Assembly (NCBI GenBank): GCA_050249955.1 | Contig: JBFWPN010000008.1 | Span: forward strand, 1-64,000 | Direction of reading: 5' to 3' | DNA from: CAVVIG01 sp050249955 | Lineage (GTDB): Bacteria; Acidobacteriota; Vicinamibacteria; Vicinamibacterales; CAVVIG01 | Length of the DNA stretch: 64,000 bases | Part shown: in pieces, positions 24,347 to 38,554 of the stretch | How the letters are laid out: every line of letters begins with the position of its first letter | Numbering within the stretch: position 1 is the stretch's first letter | Made by a program: the position numbers and the translations under genes | Notes under the pieces: generated by a model | The model's input: only the letters and a program-made list of their open reading frames with translations | Database searches by the model: none | What the model was told of the DNA's origin: nothing

Positions 24347-24945
24347 TGGGCGGCGCCAAGTCCTGGCAGCCCGGCGCGATCGTAACCGCGTGGTCCTTCA
24401 AGTCGGCCCGGCACCGAACCGCTGCGGCGGTTCGTGTCGGTACCCGGCCTCGTTCTGACAGTATTCGGATTGAACCAACAAAAGTCTCCCGCTACCGCGA
24501 CTTCGAGACAAGTGCCTCCACGCCTGCTGTGTATGGATTGCCGGTGCACGCGTGAGCCGTCCTACAGCGATCCGTACAGCGCGAGCGTGTAACATTCACT
24601 CGCGCCGTGTAGCTTCGACCTGCCACCGCACGAATTCCGTCAACGCGGTTCGAATCCTGTAAGTCGCGTCGTACGACGGGACATTCGCGGCCCGGCGCCG
24701 GGTAAAGCTCCAGAACCACACGGGTTGAACTGAACCGTCCCGTTGACGCCGGATTGTGGCGCAGCGACCGCTCGAAACGTGCGAATCCATCCCGGCGCGT
24801 CGGCGGCTGCCGGGTTCCCGCCGCCCGTCGATGGTCGGACCTGGCCACGGTCGAACTTGGCTTCTGCTTTGCTCAACCGTGGGCGGGGAATTCTGTCTGT
24901 GACGACCGACACGCTCACGTGCACGCGCCGAGCGGGTGAAAAGCT
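24347..24945. other. gene-free 600-base interval with one strong hairpin
   Basis: I see no convincing gene here. A perfect hairpin, CGAACCGC-TGCG-GCGGTTCG, lies at 24415-24434, about 70 bases after the aldolase stop, and may end that transcript although no T-run follows. The palindrome GTCGTACGAC lies near 24670. The stretch is somewhat lower in GC than its flanks and probably also holds the promoter for the c-di-GMP gene at 24946. Confidence 0.4.
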
Positions 24946-27390
24946 GTGAACCAGCTCACACCCGCCGCCCGTGCCTATGTGACCGCGGTCATCATCGCGG
25001 CGGCCGCGATTCTCGCCATCCGCGCGCCGGGGATGTCCTTCGACCAGCCCTGGCTGTTCGCCACGCTGTTCGTGCTGTCGAGCGCGAGCGCGGCGATGAA
25101 GATCACCCTCCCGCTCACCACCAACGTGTCGACGATGTCGGTGTCGTACGCCATCGACTTCGCGTCGCTGCTCCTGCTCGGCTGGGACCAGACCCTGCTG
25201 GTGGCGGCAGCCAGCGCGTTCAGCCAGTGCGTGCTGAACAGCAAGGAACCACAGCCGCTCTACCGCACGCTGTTCAGCATGGCGGCCCTGGTGGTCACCG
25301 TGGCCGGTGCGGGCGTCGCCTTCGAGCTGCTGTCGGCCCTGGAGTCGCTCGATCCGATCACGGCCGTCGCCCGTCCGCTCGTTGGCGCCGCCACCGTGTA
25401 CTTCCTGCTCAACACCGGGCTCATCGCCATCGCCATCGCCCTGGCATCCCGCCAGCCGATCGCGGCCATCTGGCAGACGAACTTCCTGTGGAGCGCGCCG
25501 AGCTACTTCGTCGGTGCCGGCACGGCGTGGCTCGCCGCATGGGCGGTGCACCGGGCCGGTTTCTGGGTGGCGCCCCTCACCTTCGCGCCGATCTACCTCA
25601 CTTACCGCACCTACCGCGTCTACCTCGGACGTCTGGAGGCGCAGCGCCACGTCCAGGAAACGTCGGACCTCCACCTCGCCACCATCGAGGCGCTGGCCGC
25701 GGCCATCGACGCCAAGGACCAGATGACCCGCGTGCATGTGCGGCGGGTGCAGGCCTACGCGGCCGGCCTCGCCGAGGCGCTGCAGCTCAGCCCGGCCGAG
25801 ATCCAGGCGGTGCGCACGGCCGCCCTGCTGCACGACATCGGCAAGCTCGCCATTCCCGCGCACATCCTGTCGAAGCCGGGGCCGCTCACGCCGGAGGAGT
25901 TCGCGAAGGTCCGGATCCACCCGCAGATCGGCGCGGAGATCATCTCCACGATCCCGTTCCCGTACCCGGTGGCGCCCATCGTGCTCAGCCACCACGAGCG
26001 GTGGGACGGCACCGGCTACCCGCAGGGGCTCAAGGGGGCGGACATCCCCATCGGCGCGCGCATCATCAGCCTGGTCGACTACTTCGACGTGGTGATGTCG
26101 GAGCGTCCCTACCATGCCGCGCTCTCCATCGACGGGGCGCTCACGCTGCTGAAGCGCGAAGCCGGCCGGGCGCTGGATCCGACGCTGGTCGAGCTCTTCA
26201 TCCAGAAGCTGCCCGAGTTCTCGGCCCGGTTCGACGAGGACAATCCGCCGGTCGCGGCCGCGGCCACCACCATGGCGGGCCCGGCGGCCGGGCAGGCCAC
26301 GCCGGAGCCCGACGCCTTCGAGAACATCGCGCTCGCGCACCAGGAAATCTACGCGCTGTACGAGATCGCCCAGTCGATGGGCACCACGCTCAGCGTGTCC
26401 GACACGATGGCGCTCATTTCGTCGAAGCTCGGCGCCATCATTCCGTGGACCGGCTGCGCGCTCTTCCTGCTCGATGCCGACACCGGCGAACTGCACTGCC
26501 GTTTCGCCGCCGGCGCCGACGCGCCCAGGCTGGTCGGGACCCGGCTGCACCTCGGGGAAGGGCTGTCGGGCTGGGTGGCGCAGCACGGCCGCACGCTCGT
26601 CAACGCGCGGCCTCATGTCGAATTCGAGGCAGCCGGGCTCGACGCACCAACCGAGATTGCGTCGGCCATTGTCGCGCCGCTCCAGATGGGCGAGCGGGTG
26701 ATCGGCGCCCTCGCCCTGTTCCACGCCGAGGCCGACCGCTACACCGACGACCACCGCCGGCTGCTGTCGCGGGTGGGCGAGCAGGCCGCCGCCGTGGTCA
26801 GCAACGCGCTGGTCTTCGAGCAGACCCAGGAAGAGTCGCTCACCGACCCGCTCACCGGCCTGCCGAACCGCCGCTCGATGATGGCGCGCCTCACGTCCGA
26901 GATCAGCCGGTCGGAGCGCCTGCAGGTCGAGCTGGCGGTGATCGTGATCGACGTGGACGGCTTCAAGCAGATCAACGACTCGTACGGGCACGGCGTGGGC
27001 GACCAGGTGCTGCGCGAGATCTCACGCACGCTGCTCGGCTCGCTCCGTTCCTACGACATGTGCGTGCGGTTCGCCGGCGACGAATTCGTCATCGTGCTGG
27101 GCGACTGCCCACCCGACTCCGCCGAGCTCAAGCGACAGGAACTGCAGCGCCGGATCGAGGACATCAGGCTCGAGGTCGACTCGAAGGTCCTGCGTGTGGG
27201 GGTCAGCGCCGGGGCGGCCAACTACCCGCACGACGGTCTCACCTACGATGCCCTGCTCGCCACCGCCGACCGGCGCATGTACAACGACAAGAACCAGCGG
27301 CGGCGCTTCTCCATCCAGATCGATGGCACCACGGATGGCTGGAAGTCGTCCGTCACACGCGCCGGCACGTCGCCCACCCGCCCGAACTGA
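24946..27390 (+). CDS. membrane HD-GYP / GAF / GGDEF hybrid c-di-GMP protein
   Basis: 814 residues. Six or seven membrane helices (about 10-215), a short linker helix, then an HD-GYP phosphodiesterase domain with HDIGK at 296-300 and HHERWDGTGYP at 349-359, a GAF sensor domain (about 465-620) and a GGDEF domain whose motif is AGDEF (710-714). HD-GYP domains degrade cyclic di-GMP; GGDEF domains make it. A first-position Gly to Ala change can still allow activity, so the protein may do both or use the GGDEF domain for GTP sensing. The start is a GTG at 24946 with only a weak GGGTGA upstream. No two-component partner is adjacent. Confidence 0.85.
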   Translation: MNQLTPAARAYVTAVIIAAAAILAIRAPGMSFDQPWLFATLFVLSSASAAMKITLPLTTNVSTMSVSYAIDFASLLLLGWDQTLLVAAASAFSQCVLNSKEPQPLYRTLFSMAALVVTVAGAGVAFELLSALESLDPITAVARPLVGAATVYFLLNTGLIAIAIALASRQPIAAIWQTNFLWSAPSYFVGAGTAWLAAWAVHRAGFWVAPLTFAPIYLTYRTYRVYLGRLEAQRHVQETSDLHLATIEALAAAIDAKDQMTRVHVRRVQAYAAGLAEALQLSPAEIQAVRTAALLHDIGKLAIPAHILSKPGPLTPEEFAKVRIHPQIGAEIISTIPFPYPVAPIVLSHHERWDGTGYPQGLKGADIPIGARIISLVDYFDVVMSERPYHAALSIDGALTLLKREAGRALDPTLVELFIQKLPEFSARFDEDNPPVAAAATTMAGPAAGQATPEPDAFENIALAHQEIYALYEIAQSMGTTLSVSDTMALISSKLGAIIPWTGCALFLLDADTGELHCRFAAGADAPRLVGTRLHLGEGLSGWVAQHGRTLVNARPHVEFEAAGLDAPTEIASAIVAPLQMGERVIGALALFHAEADRYTDDHRRLLSRVGEQAAAVVSNALVFEQTQEESLTDPLTGLPNRRSMMARLTSEISRSERLQVELAVIVIDVDGFKQINDSYGHGVGDQVLREISRTLLGSLRSYDMCVRFAGDEFVIVLGDCPPDSAELKRQELQRRIEDIRLEVDSKVLRVGVSAGAANYPHDGLTYDALLATADRRMYNDKNQRRRFSIQIDGTTDGWKSSVTRAGTSPTRPN

Positions 27391-27414
27391 CGCCGCCTCA
27401 CCGGCGACGCACGC

Positions 27415-27660
27415 TCACCTCGACTCCGGCTCGCCGCCCTGCACGTCCGAAGGGCCAGGCCCCAGTTCATCCGGCTCGGCCGTCGCCCCGATCGGATCGG
27501 GACTGAGCCGGCCACCCGCAGCGTCTTCGGGCTTCACCGGCGGCATCTCCGGCGGTTCCGGCCGGTCGGTCGGGCCTCCGGTCCGCGGTCCTCCACCGCC
27601 GATGTTGCCACTGGTGGAACCGTCGAGCGGTCCGCTCTTGTCGCCAGGTCGTCGCTCCAT
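27415..27660 (-). CDS. possible small Pro/Gly-rich disordered protein
   Basis: An 81-residue frame starting MERRPGDKSGPLDGSTSG and rich in Gly, Pro, Asp and Glu with no hydrophobic core. It resembles in style the hydrophilic small protein at 40666-40878. No good ribosome site precedes the ATG. It sits between the convergent HD-GYP gene and the divergent grpE gene, a place that would otherwise be empty for 330 bases. Coding is possible but unproven. Confidence 0.35.
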   Translation of the reverse strand: MERRPGDKSGPLDGSTSGNIGGGGPRTGGPTDRPEPPEMPPVKPEDAAGGRLSPDPIGATAEPDELGPGPSDVQGGEPESR

Positions 27661-27720
27661 GACCGGCGTACGAGCAACGACGATGCCGTGATCGGCGGGG
27701 GTTCTCCTAGAATAGGAACC

Positions 27721-28323
27721 GTGAGCGACCCCAAGGAACCCCAACTGCGCGTCATCGACCGCCGCTGGTGGGCGCGTCAGGACGCGGACACGCCCAGCAC
27801 GCCCGAACCGACCGACGAACCGCGCGAACGCAAACCCACCGTTGTCGAAGACCTGGAAAGTCAGCTCGCCCGCGCGCAGGAGCAGCTGGCCGCGGTCCTG
27901 GGCGAACACCGCCGTGCAAGCGAGGAGTTCGAGCAGGTGAAGGCGCGCCTCCGGCGCGACGTGACGCGCGAGGTCGAGCGCGGCCGACGGACGGTGCTGG
28001 TCGAGATGCTGGAGGTGGTGGACAACCTGGATCGGGCCATTGCCGCCGCACGCGGGGCCGCAATGCCGGATCCCTCCGACACACTGCTCCGCGGCGTTGA
28101 ACTGGTGCGCGACCAGTTCCTCGGCAAGCTGGACGCCTTCGGCGTGAGTCTGCTGCCCGCCCTGGGCGAGCCGTTCGATCCGCAGATTCACGAAGCAGTG
28201 TCGATGGCGCCCGTCACCGATCCCGAGCAGGCGGGGCTGGTCGTGGCGGTGCTGAAGGAGGGGTACGCCATCGGCGACGAACTTCTGCGTCCGGCCAGCG
28301 TCGTGGTCGCCGTCCATGGCTGA
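27721..28323 (+). CDS. grpE: GrpE-like nucleotide exchange factor
   Basis: 200 residues from a GTG at 27721 with AGGAA upstream. A long coiled-coil (about 40-110, with VVEDLESQLARAQEQL) leads to the GrpE head domain: EMLEVVDNLDRAIAAA, GVELVRDQFLGKLDAFGV, FDPQIHEAVS and VVAVLKEGYAIGDELLRPASVVV. GrpE drives ADP release from DnaK in protein folding. No dnaK or dnaJ is nearby, so this may be a second, stand-alone copy. It overlaps the molybdopterin oxidoreductase gene by eight bases, hence co-translation. Confidence 0.85.
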   Translation: MSDPKEPQLRVIDRRWWARQDADTPSTPEPTDEPRERKPTVVEDLESQLARAQEQLAAVLGEHRRASEEFEQVKARLRRDVTREVERGRRTVLVEMLEVVDNLDRAIAAARGAAMPDPSDTLLRGVELVRDQFLGKLDAFGVSLLPALGEPFDPQIHEAVSMAPVTDPEQAGLVVAVLKEGYAIGDELLRPASVVVAVHG

Positions 28324-29035
28324 CACGCCCGACCTTGTCGAACGCCGGCGCCGCTACATCGAGCGTCAGATTGCGCTCAACCGTGGCGACGTGAACGTGA
28401 AGTTCCGCGGGCAGTCGCCGCAGGGCAGCGGGGGCACGAACCGGCACGGCATGCCACGGCTGCCGGTGGGCCAGCACGAGGTGCGGAACTGGCCGGTGCT
28501 GGACCTCGGAGACCTGCCCACGATCGACACGCAGCAGTGGTCGCTGGAGGTGGGCGGACTCGTCGAGAACCCGTTCACCCTGGGCTGGGAGCAGTTCATG
28601 GCGCTGCCCCAGGTGGACGATGTCAGTGACTTCCACTGCGTCACCACCTGGAGCCGCTACGACAATCACTGGCGCGGGGTCCGCTTCTCCACCCTGGCCG
28701 AGATGGCCGTGCCGAAGGACGAGGCGCGGTTCGTGCTGTGCACGGGCTCCGACTGCATGCCCGGCAGCGACATCCCGTACACGACGAACCTTCCGCTCGA
28801 GCGCGCGGTGGAAGCCGACGTGCTGCTGGTGCACACGTGGGAGGGGCGCCCGCTGCCCGTCGAGCACGGCGGCCCGGTGCGGATGATCACACCGAAGCTC
28901 TACGCCTGGAAGGGCACGAAGTGGATCCGCCGGATCGAGTTCCTGTCAGCCAACCGCCGCGGGTTCTGGGAACTGCGCGGCTACTCGAACTCGGCCGAGC
29001 CCTGGTTCAACGACCGGTACTCGACGCCGGAATGA
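28316..29035 (+). CDS. sulfite-oxidase-like molybdopterin oxidoreductase
   Basis: 239 residues covering the oxidoreductase molybdopterin-binding domain of the sulfite oxidase / MsrP superfamily, without signal peptide or heme domain. The molybdenum-ligand cysteine is in DFHCVTTWSRYDNHW; GPVRMITPKLYAWKGTKWIR and GYSNSAEPWFNDRY are further family marks. It is probably a cytosolic enzyme of unknown substrate. The ATG at 28316 lies inside the end of grpE (eight-base overlap). No partner subunit is adjacent. Confidence 0.85.
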   Translation: MADTPDLVERRRRYIERQIALNRGDVNVKFRGQSPQGSGGTNRHGMPRLPVGQHEVRNWPVLDLGDLPTIDTQQWSLEVGGLVENPFTLGWEQFMALPQVDDVSDFHCVTTWSRYDNHWRGVRFSTLAEMAVPKDEARFVLCTGSDCMPGSDIPYTTNLPLERAVEADVLLVHTWEGRPLPVEHGGPVRMITPKLYAWKGTKWIRRIEFLSANRRGFWELRGYSNSAEPWFNDRYSTPE

Positions 29036-29042
29036 CCAAGGC

Positions 29043-29531
29043 TCACTTCCCGGGTTCGAACCTGAACACCACGTAGCGGATCGGACCGTCCAACTGGCTG
29101 AAGCGGTGCGCCATGCCTGCCGGGACGACGAAGACATCGCCCGGCGCCACACGCTGCGTGGACCCGCCCACATGCGTGCCCGTGTGGCTGATGCCGGCCC
29201 CGAGGTTCGTCAGGTCCGTCTCCTTGATGCCCTCGATGCGTCCCCCGGTCTGCATCGTGCCCGCACCTTCGAGGATGTAATAGATCTCGGTCACGTGGTC
29301 GTGGATCAGGGCGTTGGTCTCGGCCTGCACCCTCCGCAGGTGGGCGACGTGCGCCTTGCCGCCCTCGATGTCGGTCGACGAAATCTTCTGATCGATGATG
29401 TTGCCGCTGGCCGCCGCGAGCGCCTTCTTGAGCGCCTCGTCGAGGGCCGCCTTCCCCACGAACGTTCCTGAGGCCTGAGCCGCCCCCTGGGCAAACACGA
29501 GCGTCCACACGAGCATCGCAATGTTGATCAT
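29043..29531 (-). CDS. secreted cupin-domain protein
   Basis: 162 residues: a short signal peptide (MINIAMLVWTLVFAQGAAQAS), then a single cupin barrel with HDHVTEIYYILEGAGTM (motif 1, two His and Glu) and PGDVFVVPAGMAHRF (motif 2, His). These residues would bind one metal ion. Exported single-domain cupins have varied roles and none can be named. It converges with the molybdopterin gene seven bases away and is divergent from glgX. An inner ATG at 29516 is an alternative start. Confidence 0.75.
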   Translation of the reverse strand: MINIAMLVWTLVFAQGAAQASGTFVGKAALDEALKKALAAASGNIIDQKISSTDIEGGKAHVAHLRRVQAETNALIHDHVTEIYYILEGAGTMQTGGRIEGIKETDLTNLGAGISHTGTHVGGSTQRVAPGDVFVVPAGMAHRFSQLDGPIRYVVFRFEPGK

Positions 29532-29605
29532 GGTGCGCCAATCGTACGCATGGGCTACGCCGGGTCAAGCAGATTCAGCGGAACGATTCTTGTTGCTCGG
29601 CCGGC

Positions 29606-31830
<2,225 letters not shown>

Positions 31831-31831
<1 letters not shown>

Positions 31832-33949
31832 TGGCACGCTCCGGCAGGCGACGGAGCACGACGAGCGACACTGCGGGCATCCGGCACGAGCGGGGCGCCG
31901 CCCCCCTGCGCCCACCGCAGGCCGCGGATGATGCGACCGGTGTCAGCCTGCCCGCTCCGGAACTCGGCCTCCGCGTCATCGTCGAACACGTGCGTCCCGC
32001 CGTGGACCAGGGACGGCATGCGGCGAAGCGCGTCGTCGGCGACGTGGTGCACGTCCGGGCAGACATCTTCGCCGACGGGCACGACGTGCTCGCGGCGGTG
32101 CTGCTCGACCGCGTGGTGCCGCGCGGCGGCGATGCGGCGGCGTGGCGGCAGACGCGCCTGTCCGTCACCGCGCCGGGTACCGACGAGTGGCACGCCTCGT
32201 TCAGCGTCGACACTCCGGGCTGGCACGAGTTCGCGATCGTGGCCTGGGTGGATCGGTTCGCCACCTGGCAGCGCGACCTGCGGGCGCGGGTGGGCGCGCA
32301 CCAGGACGTGGCGATCGAACTGATCGAAGGCGGGCAGCTCGTGCGCGAGGCCGGCGCGCGGGCGGCGCAGCTCGGGTCGACATCGCCCGATGCCTGGTGG
32401 TTCGAGGCGCATGCCGACCTGCTGTGCGACACACGCGCCGCACTGACCGAGCGCCTCGACCTGGCCCTGTCCCCCCAGCTCGCCGAGGCGATGTTCGAGT
32501 ACGCCGATCGCCGGCAGGCAACCCACTCCGAGCCGGTCCGTGTGTGGGTCGACCGCGCGCTCGCACGGACCGGTGCCTGGTACGAGATGTTTCCACGCTC
32601 GGCAGGCGATACAGCCGGGCGGAGCGCCACGTTCGCAGAGGCCGCGGCACGCCTGGCCGACATCGCCCACCTCGGGTTCGACGTGGTCTACCTGCCGCCC
32701 ATTCATCCCATCGGGCGCAGCTTCCGGAAGGGACGCAACAACGCGCTCGAGGCCGGTCCTGACGATCCGGGGAGCCCCTGGGCCATCGGGTCGGAGGCCG
32801 GGGGGCACACCGCCGTGGATCCGGCACTGGGCACCCTGGACGATTTCGATGCCTTCAACGCGGAGGCGGGTCGACTCGGGCTCGAGCTTGCGCTCGATCT
32901 CGCGTGGCAATGCTCGCCCGATCATCCGTGGGTCCGCGAGCACCCCGAGTGGTTCCGTCACCGGCCGGACGGCACGATCCGCTACGCGGAGAACCCACCG
33001 AAGAAGTACCAGGACATCTACCCGCTCGACTTCGCCTGTGCCGAGTGGCCGTCGCTCTGGGCGGCCCTGCTCGAGGTGACCCGGTTCTGGCTCCGTCGCG
33101 GCGTGCGGATCTTCCGCGTGGACAACCCGCACACCAAGTCGTTCGGCTTCTGGGGCTGGCTCATCGACCAGATCCATCGTGAGGATCCGGGGGCGATCTT
33201 CCTTGCCGAGGCATTCACCCGGCCGGCGCCGATGAGATACCTCGCCAAGGTCGGCTTCACGCAGTCCTATACCTACTTCACCTGGCGCAACACCAGGGCG
33301 GAGCTCGAGGCCTACCTCACGGAGCTGACGACCACGCCGATGCGGGAGTACTTCCGCCCGAACTTCTTCGCCAACACGCCCGACATCCTGCACGAGTACC
33401 TGCAGCACGGCGGTCGGCCGGCCTTCGAGGCCCGCCTGGTCCTCGCAGCCACGCTGTCGCCGAGCTACGGCATCTACAGCGGCTTCGAGCTCTGCGAGAA
33501 CCGCGCGGTCCGGCCGGGCTCGGAGGAGTACCTCGACTCCGAGAAATACGAGATCCGGCCGCGTGACTGGCACGCGCCCGGGAACATCCGGCCGCTCGTG
33601 CAGGCCGTGAACCGGATCCGGCGCGACCACCCCGCACTGCAGTGGAACGACACCCTGCGGTTCTGCCAGACCGACAACCCCGAGCTGATCGCCTACGCGA
33701 AGGTTTCGGCGCACGGAGACGACATCGTGCTGGTCGTGGTGAACCTCGACCCGCACCACATGCAGCACGGCCACGTCCACGTGCCGTCCGAACTCATGGC
33801 CGTCGTCGACGACGAGCGATGGACCGCGTTCGACCTCCTGACAGGCACGCCCTACACCTGGCGCGGCGCGTGGAACTACGTGCGGCTGGACCCGGGCATC
33901 CGGCAGGCGCACATCCTCGCGCTCACGCGCGGGCAGGACGACTCCGCAC

Positions 33950-33972
<23 letters not shown>
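31831..33972 (+). CDS. glgE: maltosyltransferase GlgE (alpha-1,4-glucan:maltose-1-phosphate)
   Basis: 713 residues, starting at 31831 within the end of glgX. After a basic N-terminal tail and a DUF3416-type domain (about 45-220), the GH13 barrel shows the GlgE marks LPPIHPIGRSFRKGRNN, a nucleophile Asp in RIFRVDNPHTK, Glu in IFLAEAFTRP and SPSYGIYSGFEL. It adds maltosyl units from maltose-1-phosphate to alpha-glucan. The TreS-maltokinase protein encoded next makes that donor from trehalose. The 23-base overlap with the next gene points to coupled translation. Confidence 0.92.
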
Positions 33973-37288
<3,316 letters not shown>

Positions 37289-37302
37289 CGGGCATCGCTC
37301 GC

Positions 37303-37308
37303 TATAAT
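37303..37308 (+). promoter_or_regulatory. consensus -10 box before DUF2934-ku-ligD
   Basis: A perfect TATAAT lies 68 bases upstream of the DUF2934 start, in the gap after treS. A poor -35 candidate, TTTGCA at 37276-37281, is spaced 21 bases away, longer than ideal. It suggests that the DNA-repair genes have their own promoter separate from the trehalose genes. Confidence 0.4.
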
Positions 37309-37375
37309 GCTTGTGACCGCAATCACGCGCGACACCGACGCGGTGTCGGGCGTAGCGTTCGCAGACGAGGACGTC

Positions 37376-37669
37376 ATGGCCAAGAAGACCGTCGCCCGCT
37401 CCAGAACCACTCCCAAGCCGGCCGCCACTGAACCGGCCGCAGCCGCCCCTGCTCCTGCGCCGAAACGCACGCGCGCCCGGGCGCCGAAGAAGGACGACAT
37501 CGTTGTCGCGGCCGACGCGGCCGAAGCGACAGGTCTGTCGGCCACGCTCGAGCCCACGGACGAGGAGGTCCGCGTGCGGGCCTACCATCGCTATCTCGAG
37601 CGGGGTGGTGTGCACGGCATGGACTTTGAGGACTGGCTCGAGGCAAAGCGGGAGCTGATGAAGAAGTAG
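37376..37669 (+). CDS. DUF2934 domain protein
   Basis: 97 residues. The first 55 are a basic, Ala/Pro-rich, probably disordered tail (AKKTVARSRTTPKPAATEPA), and the rest is the DUF2934 motif VRVRAYHRYLERGGVHGMDFEDWLEAKREL. Proteins of this type are small and of unknown function. The start at 37376 follows GACGAGG. It precedes ku by 16 bases and is likely co-transcribed with it; a histone-like basic tail next to DNA-repair genes hints at DNA binding, but that is speculation. Confidence 0.75.
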   Translation: MAKKTVARSRTTPKPAATEPAAAAPAPAPKRTRARAPKKDDIVVAADAAEATGLSATLEPTDEEVRVRAYHRYLERGGVHGMDFEDWLEAKRELMKK

Positions 37670-37685
37670 CCCGCGGGGAGGTGGA

Positions 37686-38540
37686 GTGGCGAGGGCACTG
37701 TGGAAGGGATCGATTTCGTTCGGACTCGTCAACATCCCCGTCGAACTCCACACCGCGGTGCGCGACACCCGCCCGCACTTTCGCATGCTGCATGCGAAGG
37801 ACAGGTCGCCGGTCCGCTTCGAGCGGGTCTGCATCCGTGACGGTCACCCCGTGGCCTGGGACGACCTGGTCAAGGGGTACGAATACGAGCGCGGGCATTT
37901 CGTCGTGCTCTCGAAAGAGGATTTCCGCGCAGCGGCCGTCGAAAAAACCCGCACCATCGACATCGTCGACTTCGTCCTGGCGGACGAGATCGACGACCGT
38001 TTCTTCGAGACCCCCTACTACCTCACCCCGGCGAAGGGTGGCGAGCGCGCGTATGCCCTGCTGCGCGAGGCCATCCGTCAGTCCGGCCGCGTCGGCGTGG
38101 CCACCTTCATCCTGCGCGAATCGCAGCACCTGGCGGCCATCGAGGCCATCGACGACGCGCTCGTCCTGTCGGTGATGCGGTTCGCGGACGAACTGGTGCA
38201 GGCGGACACGCTCGATTTTCCGCCGGCCCGGGACATCCGCAAGGCGGAGCTCGACATGGCCACGGCACTGGTGAACAGCCTGGCGGCCGAGTGGGACCCG
38301 TCGAAGTACACCGATCAATACCGTGCGAACCTGATGCGGATCATCGAAGGCAAGATGAAGGGGCGGACGGTGTCGCTCGAGGCGCCGGACGAGCCACGGC
38401 AGGCGCAGGTGGTCGACCTGATGGAGCGCCTGAAGCGCAGCCTGGAGCAGGCCGGCGGTGGCTCGCGTGGGCGGAAGCGCGGCACGCGGACGCGCAGCAA
38501 ATCAGACACGCGGAAGCCCCGCAAGCGCAGGGCTGCGTAG
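37686..38540 (+). CDS. ku: Ku DNA end-binding protein
   Basis: 284 residues of the bacterial Ku family, from a GTG at 37686 behind GGGGAGGTGG. The start ALWKGSISFGLVNIPVELHTA is diagnostic, with KGYEYERGHFVVLSKEDF and ELDMATALVNSLAAEWDPSKYTD in the core. The C-terminal 35 residues are a basic Arg/Lys/Ser tail, as in Ku proteins that thread inward along DNA. Ku forms a ring on broken ends and recruits LigD, encoded directly downstream. Confidence 0.95.
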   Translation: MARALWKGSISFGLVNIPVELHTAVRDTRPHFRMLHAKDRSPVRFERVCIRDGHPVAWDDLVKGYEYERGHFVVLSKEDFRAAAVEKTRTIDIVDFVLADEIDDRFFETPYYLTPAKGGERAYALLREAIRQSGRVGVATFILRESQHLAAIEAIDDALVLSVMRFADELVQADTLDFPPARDIRKAELDMATALVNSLAAEWDPSKYTDQYRANLMRIIEGKMKGRTVSLEAPDEPRQAQVVDLMERLKRSLEQAGGGSRGRKRGTRTRSKSDTRKPRKRRAA

Positions 38541-38554
38541 AATCCACGGGCATC

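Noticed and set aside
24630..24670. GGTTCGAATCC stretch resembling a tRNA T-arm
   Set aside because: The stem does not pair and there is no acceptor, D-arm or anticodon arm around it, so it is neither a tRNA nor a convincing attachment site.
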